64,000 nt of DNA from assembly GCA_030430565.1 (NCBI GenBank), contig JAUIKS010000029.1:62001-126000 (forward strand). The letters run 5' to 3'. The notes under the pieces are model-generated. The model saw only the letters and a program-made list of their open reading frames with translations. It was not told the origin of the DNA and searched no databases. The number at the start of each line of letters is the position of its first letter. The first letter of the stretch is position 1. Below, in pieces: positions 26,264 through 35,091 of the stretch. A program made the translations under genes and the position numbers. This stretch comes from Polyangia bacterium. Lineage in GTDB: Bacteria; Myxococcota_A; Polyangia; Nannocystales; Nannocystaceae.

Positions 26264-27431
26264 TCGACGCCTCGCCTGCACGGTCAGCGCGGCGCTGCTG
26301 CTGCCGCTCGCGAGCGGGTGCGAGCTCAGCGGCGGACTCACGGTCGAGGACACGCCGCCCGCAGTCGTCACCGACGGCCTCGAGACCACGGGCGACGGCG
26401 AGCTCAGCGGAGACCCCGGCGTCTCCTCGCTGCCAGGCCCGCCGACCTCGGGCGCGCCCGCGACCGGCGGCGAGACCGCGAGCGAGACCGGCGGCGCCGG
26501 AGGTGGTCAAGCGGTCATCCCGGCGGGCTCCACGTGGCGGTATCAGGTCGGTGACGCGCCCGCAGGCTGGCGCGAGCTCGACTTCGACGACAGCGCGTGG
26601 GGCGAGGGACCGGCGCCGCTCGGCTTCGGCCTCGAGGTCGCCACGCCGCTCGCTCCCGGCGCGATCACGCACTACTTCCGGCGCCGCTTCACGGCCTCCG
26701 AGGTCGCGGGGGTCAGCGACCTGCTGCTGCACCTGCGGCGTGACGACGGCGCGGTCGTCTACCTCAACGGCGCCGAGCTGACGCGCTCCAACATGCCGGC
26801 GGGCGCCGTGAGCGGTGTGACGCCGGCCGACAGCGCCGCAGGCGGCGTCGATCCGCTGCGGTACTACAAAGCGCCGGTGCCCGGCGACGCGCTGCTCGAG
26901 GGCGACAACGTGCTCGCGGTCGAGGTCCACCAGCGCGCCGCCGACAGCGACGACCTCGTCTTCGATCTGGACATGCGCCCCTTCGACCCGAGCGCCCCGC
27001 TGCCGACCCTGCACGCGAGCGTCCGCACCGTGACCTGGGGCGGTAAGTACGGCCCGAGCAACGTCGGCGTGATCTGGATCGAGCGCGAGGACGGGAGCTT
27101 CGTGCGGACCCTCGAGCGCTGGGCCGCGGTCCGCAAGCAGCACCTCGTGCAGTGGAACGCGTCCTCCGGCGGCAACGAGGTCGACGCGATCACGGCCGCG
27201 ACCTCGGGGGGCCACCGCGCGCGCGCCGTCGACTGGGACCTGCTCGACGCCAGCGGCCAGGCCGTCGCGCCCGGGAATTACCGCCTGCGCGTCGAGTTCA
27301 CCGAGGACAACTCCAACAGCGGCGGCGCGTCGAGTCGCAACATCGCGATCCCCTTCACGCTCGGGCAGCCGACCACGCTCACGCCGGCCGACGACAGCAG
27401 CTTCCGCGACATGCTGCTGATGGTCCCTTGA
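26250..27431 (+). CDS. Lipoprotein with jelly-roll-like region and DUF2271 domain
   Basis: A 393-residue protein. Lipobox LASGC, then a Gly/Thr linker to about 85. Residues 88-250 resemble a carbohydrate-binding jelly roll (WRELDFDDSAWGEGPAPLGF, THYFRRRFTA, VVYLNGAEL). Residues about 255-375 match DUF2271: SNVGVIWIEREDGSFVRTLE, VDAITAATSGGHRARAVDWD, GNYRLRVEFTED. DUF2271 proteins are periplasmic or exported and of unknown role, often next to flavin-transferase genes; none is seen here. Last gene of the plus operon; start GTG lies inside the DUF4266 gene. Confidence 0.8.
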   Translation: MAATDRRLACTVSAALLLPLASGCELSGGLTVEDTPPAVVTDGLETTGDGELSGDPGVSSLPGPPTSGAPATGGETASETGGAGGGQAVIPAGSTWRYQVGDAPAGWRELDFDDSAWGEGPAPLGFGLEVATPLAPGAITHYFRRRFTASEVAGVSDLLLHLRRDDGAVVYLNGAELTRSNMPAGAVSGVTPADSAAGGVDPLRYYKAPVPGDALLEGDNVLAVEVHQRAADSDDLVFDLDMRPFDPSAPLPTLHASVRTVTWGGKYGPSNVGVIWIEREDGSFVRTLERWAAVRKQHLVQWNASSGGNEVDAITAATSGGHRARAVDWDLLDASGQAVAPGNYRLRVEFTEDNSNSGGASSRNIAIPFTLGQPTTLTPADDSSFRDMLLMVP

Positions 27432-27564
27432 CCCGATCGCGCGCCCGCCGAGGGCGCAGATCTCGACGCGCGCGCGTGCCCCCCGAAGCGCGCGCGCACT
27501 CGATCCACAAGTCCTCGCCGCGCGCGTGCGCGCCGCACGAGCGCGACCGTACGGGCAGACCGCG

Positions 27565-27603
27565 ACGCGAGGCGAGCGCCCCGCCGGCGCGCTCGCCTCG
27601 CGT
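27565..27603. terminator. Long perfect hairpin, possible terminator of the DUF2271 operon
   Basis: ACGCGAGGCGAGCGC pairs exactly with GCGCTCGCCTCGCGT around a 9-base loop. A 15-bp GC-rich stem 134 bases after the operon could stop transcription or protect RNA ends. There is no T-run after it, so it would not be a classical intrinsic terminator. Confidence 0.4.
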
Positions 27604-27702
27604 GAGTACGCGGGGCTCCGCAGGCGCGACCGCCCCTCCTGGACCCCGCGGCGGCGGCCTCGCGCGCCGCGCTCGCGCGCCCTAAACAATATGCATTTTC
27701 AT

Positions 27703-27722
27703 ACATGCCTCTTACGACATAC
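27703..27722. promoter_or_regulatory. Weak operator-like site upstream of recombinase 1
   Basis: ACATGCCTCTTACGACATAC resembles the ACnTGTC-N6-GACAnGT family with several mismatches. It lies 95 bases before the recombinase start, a distance close to those at 3136 and 6105. Low certainty on its own. Confidence 0.25.
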
Positions 27723-27817
27723 ACATATTCGACGGACGGCGCGCACACGCCCTCGGGATTCGGAGATACTCGCGGCACGTCCCGGCGCGCGGGTGACCGC
27801 GCCGGCGGAGGCCCGCG

Positions 27818-28876
27818 ATGACCATCAAGATACGCCAACGGACGTCCTCGAGCGGCAAGACGCACTGGCAGGCCGACATCCACGTGACGCTGCCCAACGG
27901 CAAGCTGCTGCGCGAGCGCCGGATGGCGCAGGGCCGCTCCAAGGCGGCCGCGATGCGCTGGGCCAAGGCCCGCGAGGCCCACCTGCTGCGCTACGGCAAG
28001 AAGACGCGCGAGCGCGACGAGGACAAGCCGCCCAAGCTCATCGACTTCGTCGAGCAGTTTCGCCGCGACTACCTGATCGCCAACCGCCTGCGCCCCTCGA
28101 CGATCCAGAGCTGGAACTCGGTGCTCTCGCAGCACCTGCTGCCGGTCCTGGGCGATCTGCGGCTCAACGAGATCGGCCCGCGCGAGGTCCAGCTGCTGAA
28201 GCAGCGCCCGCTCGCCGCGAGCACCACCAACTTCGTGCTCGCCAAGCTCGGCGCGATGCTGCGCCAGGCCAACGAGTGGGGGATCATCGCGCAGGTCCCC
28301 AAGATCACGAGCGTCAAGCAGGTCAGCTCGACGCCGGACTACTTCTCGTTCGCCGACTACGAGCGCCTGATCCAGGTCGCCGACGATCCGCTGACGCGCG
28401 TGATCGTGCTGCTCGGCGGCGACGCGGGTCTGCGCTGCGGCGAGATCATCGCGCTGCGCTGGTGCAACGTCTTCCCCGATCGCAACCGCATCCACGTGTC
28501 CGAGAACGACGTGCGCGGCCACGTCGGGCCGCCCAAGGGAGGGCGCGATCGCTGGGTGCCGATGACCAAGCAGCTGCGCGCCGAGCTCGAGTCGCTCGAT
28601 CGCCAGAGCGAGCGCGTGCTGTGGCGCGGTGACGGCGAGCCCATGAGTCACTCGGCGGTGACCTTTCGCCTGCACAAGGCGCTCAAGCGCGCGGGCATCA
28701 AGAAGACCGGGCCGCACACGCTGCGCCACACGTTCTGCTCGCATCTCGCCATGCGCGGGGTCTCGGCCGTCAAGATCCAGCGGCTCGCCGGCCACGCGAA
28801 GCTGGCGACGACGCAGATCTACATGCACCTCGCGCCCAGCTCGCTCGACGACGCGATCGAGGCGCTCGGGCGCTGA
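27818..28876 (+). CDS. Tyrosine recombinase 1 (phage-integrase family)
   Basis: A 352-residue site-specific recombinase. An arm-type N-terminus (SSGKTHWQADIHVTLPNGK) and a core-binding domain at about 75-165 precede the catalytic domain with Arg206 (GDAGLRCGEI), Lys240 (GPPKGGRD), His300-x-x-Arg303 (HTLRHTF), His326 (LAGHAKLATT) and nucleophile Tyr335 (IYMHLAP). All catalytic residues are present. It is closely related to recombinase 3 at 55085, sharing layout and long stretches. No phage genes or att repeats are nearby, so the element it serves is not evident. Confidence 0.92.
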   Translation: MTIKIRQRTSSSGKTHWQADIHVTLPNGKLLRERRMAQGRSKAAAMRWAKAREAHLLRYGKKTRERDEDKPPKLIDFVEQFRRDYLIANRLRPSTIQSWNSVLSQHLLPVLGDLRLNEIGPREVQLLKQRPLAASTTNFVLAKLGAMLRQANEWGIIAQVPKITSVKQVSSTPDYFSFADYERLIQVADDPLTRVIVLLGGDAGLRCGEIIALRWCNVFPDRNRIHVSENDVRGHVGPPKGGRDRWVPMTKQLRAELESLDRQSERVLWRGDGEPMSHSAVTFRLHKALKRAGIKKTGPHTLRHTFCSHLAMRGVSAVKIQRLAGHAKLATTQIYMHLAPSSLDDAIEALGR

Positions 28877-28898
28877 GCCCTCGGTCTATCCGCGCGCC

Positions 28899-30137
28899 AT
28901 GATCTCGATCAAGCTCACGGAGCTCGCGCAGTGGGAGCGACGGTGCGACGACGAGCTCGCCGAGCTCGAGCTGGTCGAGCTCGACGCGGACGGGGCCGAT
29001 GACGCGGCGCTCCCCCGCGCGCTCGAGCTGCTCGAGACGCGCCTGCCCGCGCTGCGCGGCCTCGGCGTGGGCGCGGGGCTGCACGCGGCCGTCGCCGCCG
29101 GCCTCGGCGCCCGGCCGCAGCTCGCCGCGCGCGTCGAGACGCTCGTGCTGCGCGCGTTCAGCTTCGGACTCACGCCGCGCGGGACCTACGACAACCTGTA
29201 TGTAGAGGCAGATGAATGGCTCGCGCTGCTGCGCGCGCTCCCCGGGATCCGAGCGCTCGACCTGCGCCGCCCCGACCTCTCGTCCGCGGCCGCGCGCGCG
29301 GGCCTGCTGGACGCGATCGCGGGTATGACGACGCTCGAGGACGTCTCGCTTGATCTGCACGGCTGCCCGAAGACCTCGCTCGGCGCGCTCGCGCTGCTCG
29401 AGCGCCTGCCCCCAGAGAGCGTGCGGCGCCTGCGGGTCCGCGACGGGATCATCGGCGCCGACGCGATCGAGGCGCGCGAGCGCCCGCGCCTCGCGACCCT
29501 CGAGCTGCTCGTCGACACGATCACCGAGGACGACGCCGAGCGGCTGCTGACGGCGATCGGCCCCGCGCCGCTGCGGCGCCTGCAGCTTTGGGGCGCGACG
29601 CCCGAGGCCCTCTCCATGCTCGTCTCAGCGCGCGCCTGCGCGGAGCTGCATGAATTCGACCACGGCCGCCTCGATGAGCGCTGCGCCGCGATCGTGGGCG
29701 GCGCGCGCTTCCTCCCGGGCCTGCGACGCCTCGCGCTCCCCCTCGGGCGCTTCGATTTCGCGGGCGTCCGCGCCATCTTCAGTTCGCGCCAGAAGTACGC
29801 GCTCGCGGAGCTCGAGCTCACCTACGGCCAGATCGGTGACGACGCGCTCGAGCTGCTCGCCGAGAGCCCGGCGCTGCCTGGGATCGAGCGCCTCGAGCTC
29901 GGCAGCTGTCGAGTCAAGGGCAAGGGCGTTAAGGCGCTGTGCGGAGCCGCGGGGCCGCTGCGCCTGCGCGAGCTCGACCTCAGCCGCAACAAGCTCGGCA
30001 TGACGGGCGCCCGCGCCCTCGCGAGCTGGCATCACGCGGCCCAGCTCGAGCATCTGAACCTACGTAGCGCCGGCGTGCCGCCCAAGGGTCGCGCGCTGCT
30101 CCGCGGGTCACCGCTCGCAGGCGCGCTCGTGCTCTAA
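28899..30137 (+). CDS. Leucine-rich repeat protein
   Basis: A 412-residue cytoplasmic protein with no signal peptide. An N-terminal segment (MISIKLTELAQWERR) is followed by irregular leucine-rich repeats through the second half, such as LRRLALPLGRFDF, LAELELTYGQIGDDALELL, IERLELGSCRVKGKG and LRELDLSRNKLGMTGARAL. LRRs bind proteins, and many such genes occur in myxobacterial genomes. It starts 22 bases after recombinase 1, so they may be co-transcribed. The N-terminal 15 residues recur in the mini-ORF at 30212. Confidence 0.82.
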   Translation: MISIKLTELAQWERRCDDELAELELVELDADGADDAALPRALELLETRLPALRGLGVGAGLHAAVAAGLGARPQLAARVETLVLRAFSFGLTPRGTYDNLYVEADEWLALLRALPGIRALDLRRPDLSSAAARAGLLDAIAGMTTLEDVSLDLHGCPKTSLGALALLERLPPESVRRLRVRDGIIGADAIEARERPRLATLELLVDTITEDDAERLLTAIGPAPLRRLQLWGATPEALSMLVSARACAELHEFDHGRLDERCAAIVGGARFLPGLRRLALPLGRFDFAGVRAIFSSRQKYALAELELTYGQIGDDALELLAESPALPGIERLELGSCRVKGKGVKALCGAAGPLRLRELDLSRNKLGMTGARALASWHHAAQLEHLNLRSAGVPPKGRALLRGSPLAGALVL

Positions 30138-30211
30138 GCACGCGGCGGAGCGACCTACCGAGGCGCGCTCCTCGGAGCCCATGACACGGGCGCTCGGGCT
30201 ACCATCACGCC

Positions 30212-30352
30212 GTGCTCCCGATCAAGCTCACCAACCTCGCCAAGTGGGAGCCCCGCGCGCTAAAGAGCGACCGTCTGTTTGTGTTCGTGATCCGTGACCT
30301 CGACACGGGCGCGGCGCTGTATCTCGACCGCGTGAAGGACCGGCGGGGCTGA
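30212..30352 (+). CDS. 46-residue ORF sharing the N-terminus of the LRR gene
   Basis: GTG start, MLPIKLTNLAKWEPRALKSD then LFVFVIRDLDTGAALYLDRV. The opening IKLTxLAxWExR equals that of the LRR protein 1.3 kb upstream, so this is either a truncated paralogue left by duplication or a small gene carrying a shared N-terminal module. It is too short for a normal ORF cutoff. It ends 15 bases before the next gene. Confidence 0.45.
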   Translation: MLPIKLTNLAKWEPRALKSDRLFVFVIRDLDTGAALYLDRVKDRRG

Positions 30353-30367
30353 GCCCGCGCGCGCACC

Positions 30368-31531
30368 ATGCACCGCCGTCGCCCATACGCCGCGATCGCT
30401 GCGCTCACGGCGACGCTCGCGCTCGCCGGGACCTCCGCGCTCCCGACGGTGGCGCGCGCCTGCAAGTGCGCGCCGCCGTCGGCCTCCGCGGTCACGCGAC
30501 CGTTCATCGTCGAGGGGGCCGCGGCGCTGCGCGCCGGCCCCGACGAGGTCGCGCTGGCTTGCCGAGGGACGCGCGCGATCGCGTGCACCTGGCGCAGTGA
30601 GCATGTGTACCGCAACCCGAGCGACGCGCCCGCGCCCGTCGTGCTGATCGTCGCCACGACCGACGCGCGCGAGCTCGCCGTGACGATCAACGGCGCCGCC
30701 GCTTCGCCGCGCGAGACCGCGGGCGAGTCGCGTCAACAATTGGCCGGTCGCCTCGCGGACGTGCGCTACGCCGATCCCGACGCGTACCGGCACATCTCGA
30801 CCGTCGCCGCGACGCTGCCCCCAGGCGCGTCGAGGGTCACGCTCGAGGCCATGCTCGAGCCCGAGGCGCACCGCTGCGCCTGCGGGTTCTCGGGGTCCGA
30901 GGCGCGACACCCGGTCGTCACGGGGCTCTCCGACATCTCGACGCGCGTCCGGCTCGACCGCGTCCTCGGGGCGCCCCGCGATCCCGACGCGACCGTGACG
31001 ATGCGGGTCACGGCGCCCGCCTGGTGGTCGGGCTTCGCGCGCACCGAAGACGCCCGCTACGAGGACCTCACGCGGCGGCGCGCCACGATCACGCGCGGGG
31101 TCGAGAGCGACGCGATCGAGCTCGGCTGGGAGCTCCGCCGGTGGGTGCTCCCGGGCGGACCGCTGATAGGCGTGGGCGGCGGCCTCGGCGATGGCTCGGG
31201 CCTGCGCCTTCGAGCAGGCTACGAGTTCGCGGCCCCGCGCTACGTCGTCTACTCGCTGGCCGTCGAGTCCGACGCCAAGAGCCACGTCGAGCTCATCCCG
31301 GCGATCGAGGGGGTGCCGCCGTGGGGCGCCGTGCTCTCGCTGTTCCCCATGCCGAGCCTGGGCGTCGGCGCGCCGATCCAGGTCTGGCCCGAGACGCGCG
31401 CGGGCGTGCGCGCGCAGCTCGGGCTCGGGTGGTACGTGGTGACGCTGCTGCTCGCGCTCGACGTGTTCCCGGCGGTGGCGACCGGGCCCCGGCTGCTGCG
31501 CGGCGGGATCATGGCGCAGTTCTCGATGTAG
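30368..31531 (+). CDS. Secreted protein, unknown
   Basis: A 387-residue protein with a signal peptide (ATLALAGTSALPTVARA) and early Cys-containing motif CKCAPPSA. The middle is strand-rich with no family recognised; Cys pairs (HRCACGF) may form disulphides. A late hydrophobic stretch (WYVVTLLLALDVFPAVATGP) could be a membrane segment or barrel strands. Proteins of this shape occur in myxobacterial genomes as predicted envelope proteins; I cannot assign a role. Confidence 0.65.
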   Translation: MHRRRPYAAIAALTATLALAGTSALPTVARACKCAPPSASAVTRPFIVEGAAALRAGPDEVALACRGTRAIACTWRSEHVYRNPSDAPAPVVLIVATTDARELAVTINGAAASPRETAGESRQQLAGRLADVRYADPDAYRHISTVAATLPPGASRVTLEAMLEPEAHRCACGFSGSEARHPVVTGLSDISTRVRLDRVLGAPRDPDATVTMRVTAPAWWSGFARTEDARYEDLTRRRATITRGVESDAIELGWELRRWVLPGGPLIGVGGGLGDGSGLRLRAGYEFAAPRYVVYSLAVESDAKSHVELIPAIEGVPPWGAVLSLFPMPSLGVGAPIQVWPETRAGVRAQLGLGWYVVTLLLALDVFPAVATGPRLLRGGIMAQFSM

Positions 31532-31647
31532 ACCGCAGCGCCAGGGATCAAAGTCCTCGTAGCTCGACGCGCGCCGTCCCCATTGAGGTCGACCTCAGCG
31601 ACGACCACCGCGCCCTCCGCAACCCCGCTGGCGGGCGCGCCGTGAGC

Positions 31648-32895
31648 TCAACGAGCGCTCACGTACATAAAATTGAAGCACATCTCATCTTGAGTGCCGA
31701 GGCCGAATTGTGCGCTCGTCCCCGTGTCGTTGCGGTAGCCGCACCAGGTGTGCAGCCGATCACCTGGCTCAAGGGTCTCATCGAAGCGATAGACGTGCTG
31801 CGCCTCGAAGTTCCAGCCCGTGAGGTTGATGAGCGGATCTTCGCTGCCGTCGGCGCGAAGGATCGTGCTGTGGAATTCGGCGCCGAGCTCGTGCATGTGC
31901 GGCATCCCGGCCAAGACGCGCAGCGGGACCACGATGTTGTCTGTGCCACAGAACGCGCTCTCCCCCTCGGGGATCGTTCCGCCGGTGGCCCCGGGCGAGA
32001 TCATCCTCCACCTCGTCCCCTCGGCAGGTCCGTGGAAGACGCGTACGCCGCTGCTGTCGACGACCCCGTCGAGCCCGGCCCCGTTGTTGTAGTGAACCTG
32101 CACGATCATCCGATCGCCGGGCTCTAGCAGCAAGCCGCCCTCTTCGAAGTCGAACGCGCCGCTGCCAGGGGCCCACGCCCACAGATACGGCGTGTTGCCC
32201 TGCGGCCCGCCATCAGCGCACTCAAATGAGTCATAGCCCTCGGTCGCGCGTCGCGGGTCATGGGATACGACTACGTGATGCAGCACCCGCGCCTCGTCGA
32301 GGGAGACCTGCAGCCGCTTGAGATACCGCGGCTCCTCGATCGGAACGTCAACGGCGAAGCACTGGTACAGGTCGAGGGTGTCGCGCCCGACGGGGAAGTC
32401 ACTCGCGCGCACGTCAAAGGTGGGCAGCTCGACGTTCGCCGGGACGTGCGGAGCGTAGCGCGCCCGGTCGACCACGATCCCGACGGAGTGATCAGGATGA
32501 ACCGCGCCGCACGTAGCCCACTCGACCAACGAATCCAGCGCGTCGTGATCGAGCTGAGGGCTGCTCGGCGGCGGCATCGAGCGCGCGCCGGCGCGAAGCG
32601 CCATCCTGTCGACCAGCCGGTTCCCGGGCGCGCCGGTCAGCAGCGCTGGATACTCCAGCAACGACTGGGGCGCGCCGAAGGCAGGCTCCGCGCCGTGGCA
32701 CGCGCCGCAGCGCGCCTGCACGATCGGGAGCACAAGCTCATCCCACGCGCGCTCGTCCGGGACGCAGTCGCTCGGATCGTATTCCGCGAACGCCTCGCCC
32801 GCCATCCCCTGGAGCTCAGACTCGGGGCTCAGCTGGTGCTCGCACGGCGGCTCCTGCTCGCCGCCGCACCCGAGCAGCGCGACGTTGACCAGCAT
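31648..32895 (-). CDS. Copper type II ascorbate-dependent monooxygenase-like lipoprotein with c-haem motif
   Basis: A 415-residue lipoprotein. It starts at 32895 (MLVNVALLGC, lipid Cys 10) after a GAGG site; the longer frame is non-coding. Residues 45-130 form a small cytochrome-like domain with CGACH at 63-67. The rest matches peptidylglycine/dopamine monooxygenase-like folds: HH at 206-207, HYN at 268-270, HMH at 333-335 (copper ligands) and Met405 in DEMC. Such enzymes hydroxylate a C-H bond using two coppers. The fused haem domain may supply electrons. The substrate is unknown. Confidence 0.82.
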   Translation of the reverse strand: MLVNVALLGCGGEQEPPCEHQLSPESELQGMAGEAFAEYDPSDCVPDERAWDELVLPIVQARCGACHGAEPAFGAPQSLLEYPALLTGAPGNRLVDRMALRAGARSMPPPSSPQLDHDALDSLVEWATCGAVHPDHSVGIVVDRARYAPHVPANVELPTFDVRASDFPVGRDTLDLYQCFAVDVPIEEPRYLKRLQVSLDEARVLHHVVVSHDPRRATEGYDSFECADGGPQGNTPYLWAWAPGSGAFDFEEGGLLLEPGDRMIVQVHYNNGAGLDGVVDSSGVRVFHGPAEGTRWRMISPGATGGTIPEGESAFCGTDNIVVPLRVLAGMPHMHELGAEFHSTILRADGSEDPLINLTGWNFEAQHVYRFDETLEPGDRLHTWCGYRNDTGTSAQFGLGTQDEMCFNFMYVSAR

Positions 32896-33019
32896 GATCA
32901 AGCCCTCGCGGGTTCGCGTCCTGATGACCCGATGTGCACACGCGCGACCGAGCGCGCGAGATGAGGAGCGCGAGCGGTGTCGGATTAAGCGGTGACTCCT
33001 CGCGCGGTCGAGACGTCGC

Positions 33020-33364
33020 TCAGGGCGCGCAGACACAGCTGTCTCCCGTGACAGAAGCGCCCGCTGCCGGGTAGTCCGTGGCCTCGCAGTAGGCCCCGCA
33101 GTCGTCGAGCGGGATCCCGACGCCGAGCCCGCCGCAGGCACACTCCAGGCTCCCGTCCCCGTAGCCCTGCTCCTCGGCGTTCTCGTTGTAGCCCGCGCCC
33201 TGGCATAGATCATCACAGGTGAATTCGCCCTGCGCGCACGCGGGTGCGAGCGCGCCGGCGACGAGCGCGAGCGCGAGCAGCACCACGTGGACGAGCGCGT
33301 CCGCGTGACGTGGGTGGACAGTCGATCTGGTTTGCGTCGAGGGGAGCTCGTCAGGAAGATTCAC
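33020..33364 (-). CDS. Small Cys-rich secreted protein
   Basis: Up to 114 residues with a hydrophobic signal (VVLLALALVAGALAPACAQG) and a mature part with about ten Cys (FTCDDLCQGAGY, ECACGG, DDCGAYCEA, DSCVCAP), so probably disulphide-rich and extracellular. GTG at 33364 is the longest start; GTG at 33286 directly before the hydrophobic stretch is as likely. No family recognised. It lies upstream of the copper-monooxygenase gene on the same strand. Confidence 0.55.
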   Translation of the reverse strand: MNLPDELPSTQTRSTVHPRHADALVHVVLLALALVAGALAPACAQGEFTCDDLCQGAGYNENAEEQGYGDGSLECACGGLGVGIPLDDCGAYCEATDYPAAGASVTGDSCVCAP

Positions 33365-33423
33365 AATAAGCTAGACACTCGAGCTCGCCGAGCTGGCTCA
33401 CTGAGCTCGTCCGGCGTCGGAGC

Positions 33424-35091
33424 TCAAGGACACGGCGTGACGTCATCAAGCGCTCGTGTCGGATCCGGCAGCTCCAAGAACGAGGCGTGCTCGGCGTCAT
33501 GGTGAACCGTGACCGTGACGACCTTCGCCGGGCCGTCAACGGACTGCGGATAGGGCAGCCCGTTGTTGCGATTGACCGCGAAGCGCGGCCAATTCGACGA
33601 GGTTATCGAGACGCGGAGCTTATGGCCGGCGTTGACGATGATCGAGGTACTCCACAGATCGACCACGGCCGGCACGATCTCGCCGGCTGACAGCGGCGTG
33701 AGCTCGGTCTGCGATCCGCGCGTCGCGATCCGAAGCGCCCCGTCCGAGATCAGCATGGAGCGGCCGTCAGGGTGCACATCGGTCATGCGCACCATCAGGT
33801 CCGCGTCTGGCTGGTCGAGCTCGACGAAGAGCGTGGCGTGAACACGCCCCGTGATCTCCATCGGCGCCTGCAGCTCGGGCGTCTCGAACACGACGACATC
33901 AGCGCGTGACTCGATCGCGCGCTGGTCACAGGGGCCCGCGTCGATCGTGAGGTTATTGCCGCACACCGTGGGCGACGGGTCCTCCGGGTCGAACACGTAG
34001 CTGATCTGTCCGCCGCTCGCCGGCGGACACGCCTCCACGAGCCCGCCCCCCTCGTGCAGGTACCAACGAACCGGGGCCGCGGGGGGCGGCCAGTCCTCGG
34101 CGATCCTCCACTCGTTGCCGGGCGCCGCGGGGTCGTCGGTATCACCCATCACGTAGTACTGAACGGCGGGCAGGTCGGCGGGCAGCTCCTCGATCTCCGG
34201 GTGCTCGAGCTCGAGCCAGTGATTGAACAGGACGTCGAAGGCGTTGTCGTGGGGGGGCGCCTCGGCGTTGCTCGGGAACACGAGCTCGCCCTGCTCCGCG
34301 CGCCACGCCGCGTAGTGATGCCACGGCCCCATCACCAGCTTCTGCTGACCGCGCGCGCTAGGCCCCCCCCCGTGCTGGTAGCCCACGAACGCGTCGAGGG
34401 TGCCCTGCGAGAACACGTCGAACCAACCGCCGACGTGATAGCCCGGCGTGTTCACGGCCGCGTACTGATCGCGCGTCTCGGCGGATCCCCAGAACTCGTC
34501 TAGGTAGGGGTGCGCGTCGACGCGCTCGAGGAAGTCGAGGCTCCCCTGCTCTTCGAGCCAGTTTTGGGTCAGCGCGTAGCGCCGCGCGCCGCCCTGAAAG
34601 AAGGCGTCGGAGTAGAGGTTGGGCGTGGCGAACTCGGCGTCGAGCATGACCTGCCAGGGCGCGCCCGCTGACGCGGCCATGTACTGGGTGATCCCGAGCG
34701 CCGACTCTCCAGAGGTGCCGATCTTGCCGTTGCTCCACGGCTGCGCCGCGATCCACTCCATCGTGTCGTAGCCGTCCGCGAGCGCGCCGTCGCCGTCGGT
34801 CGTGAACACGCCGTCGACGCCCTCGGACGCGAAGCGCCCGCGGGTGTCCTGGGCGACCACGGCGACCCCGTTGCGCGTGAGGCCGACCGCGGTCCACTGA
34901 TCGCCCGTCTTGTCGTAGGGTGTTCGCCAGAGGATGACCGGGAAGGGTCCTGCACCTTCGGGCAGATACACGTCCGTAGCCAACGCCACGCCGTCGCGCA
35001 TCTCGACCATGTAGGTCGTCGGCTCAGGCGCGGGCGAGATGCACCCGACCAGCAGCAGCGCGCCCCCCAGGAGCCGGCGCCGGCGCGTCAC
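33424..35091 (-). CDS. CocE/NonD-type serine hydrolase, lipoprotein
   Basis: A 555-residue protein of the X-Pro dipeptidyl-peptidase (S15)/CocE family. Lipobox LLLVGC (Cys 17), VEMRDGVALATDVYLPEG, an RTPYDKTG stretch, QDTRGRFASEG, and nucleophile Ser130 in GTSGESALG, followed by the C-terminal jelly-roll domain (PMEITGRVHATLFVELDQPD). Family members cleave esters, amides or N-terminal dipeptides before proline. Being lipid-anchored it would work outside the inner membrane. GTG start with AGGGA overlaps the preceding lipoprotein stop (GTGA), so the two are coupled. Confidence 0.88.
   Translation of the reverse strand: MTRRRRLLGGALLLVGCISPAPEPTTYMVEMRDGVALATDVYLPEGAGPFPVILWRTPYDKTGDQWTAVGLTRNGVAVVAQDTRGRFASEGVDGVFTTDGDGALADGYDTMEWIAAQPWSNGKIGTSGESALGITQYMAASAGAPWQVMLDAEFATPNLYSDAFFQGGARRYALTQNWLEEQGSLDFLERVDAHPYLDEFWGSAETRDQYAAVNTPGYHVGGWFDVFSQGTLDAFVGYQHGGGPSARGQQKLVMGPWHHYAAWRAEQGELVFPSNAEAPPHDNAFDVLFNHWLELEHPEIEELPADLPAVQYYVMGDTDDPAAPGNEWRIAEDWPPPAAPVRWYLHEGGGLVEACPPASGGQISYVFDPEDPSPTVCGNNLTIDAGPCDQRAIESRADVVVFETPELQAPMEITGRVHATLFVELDQPDADLMVRMTDVHPDGRSMLISDGALRIATRGSQTELTPLSAGEIVPAVVDLWSTSIIVNAGHKLRVSITSSNWPRFAVNRNNGLPYPQSVDGPAKVVTVTVHHDAEHASFLELPDPTRALDDVTPCP

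Larger units (their letters stand above)
27432..27817. other. Intergenic stretch upstream of recombinase 1
   Basis: About 386 bases without a credible gene. It contains a long hairpin (27565-27603), then an A/T-rich patch near 27684-27735 with a weak TGTC-N6-GACA type site, and then the leader of the recombinase gene. No tRNA or attachment-site repeat was found. Confidence 0.5.
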
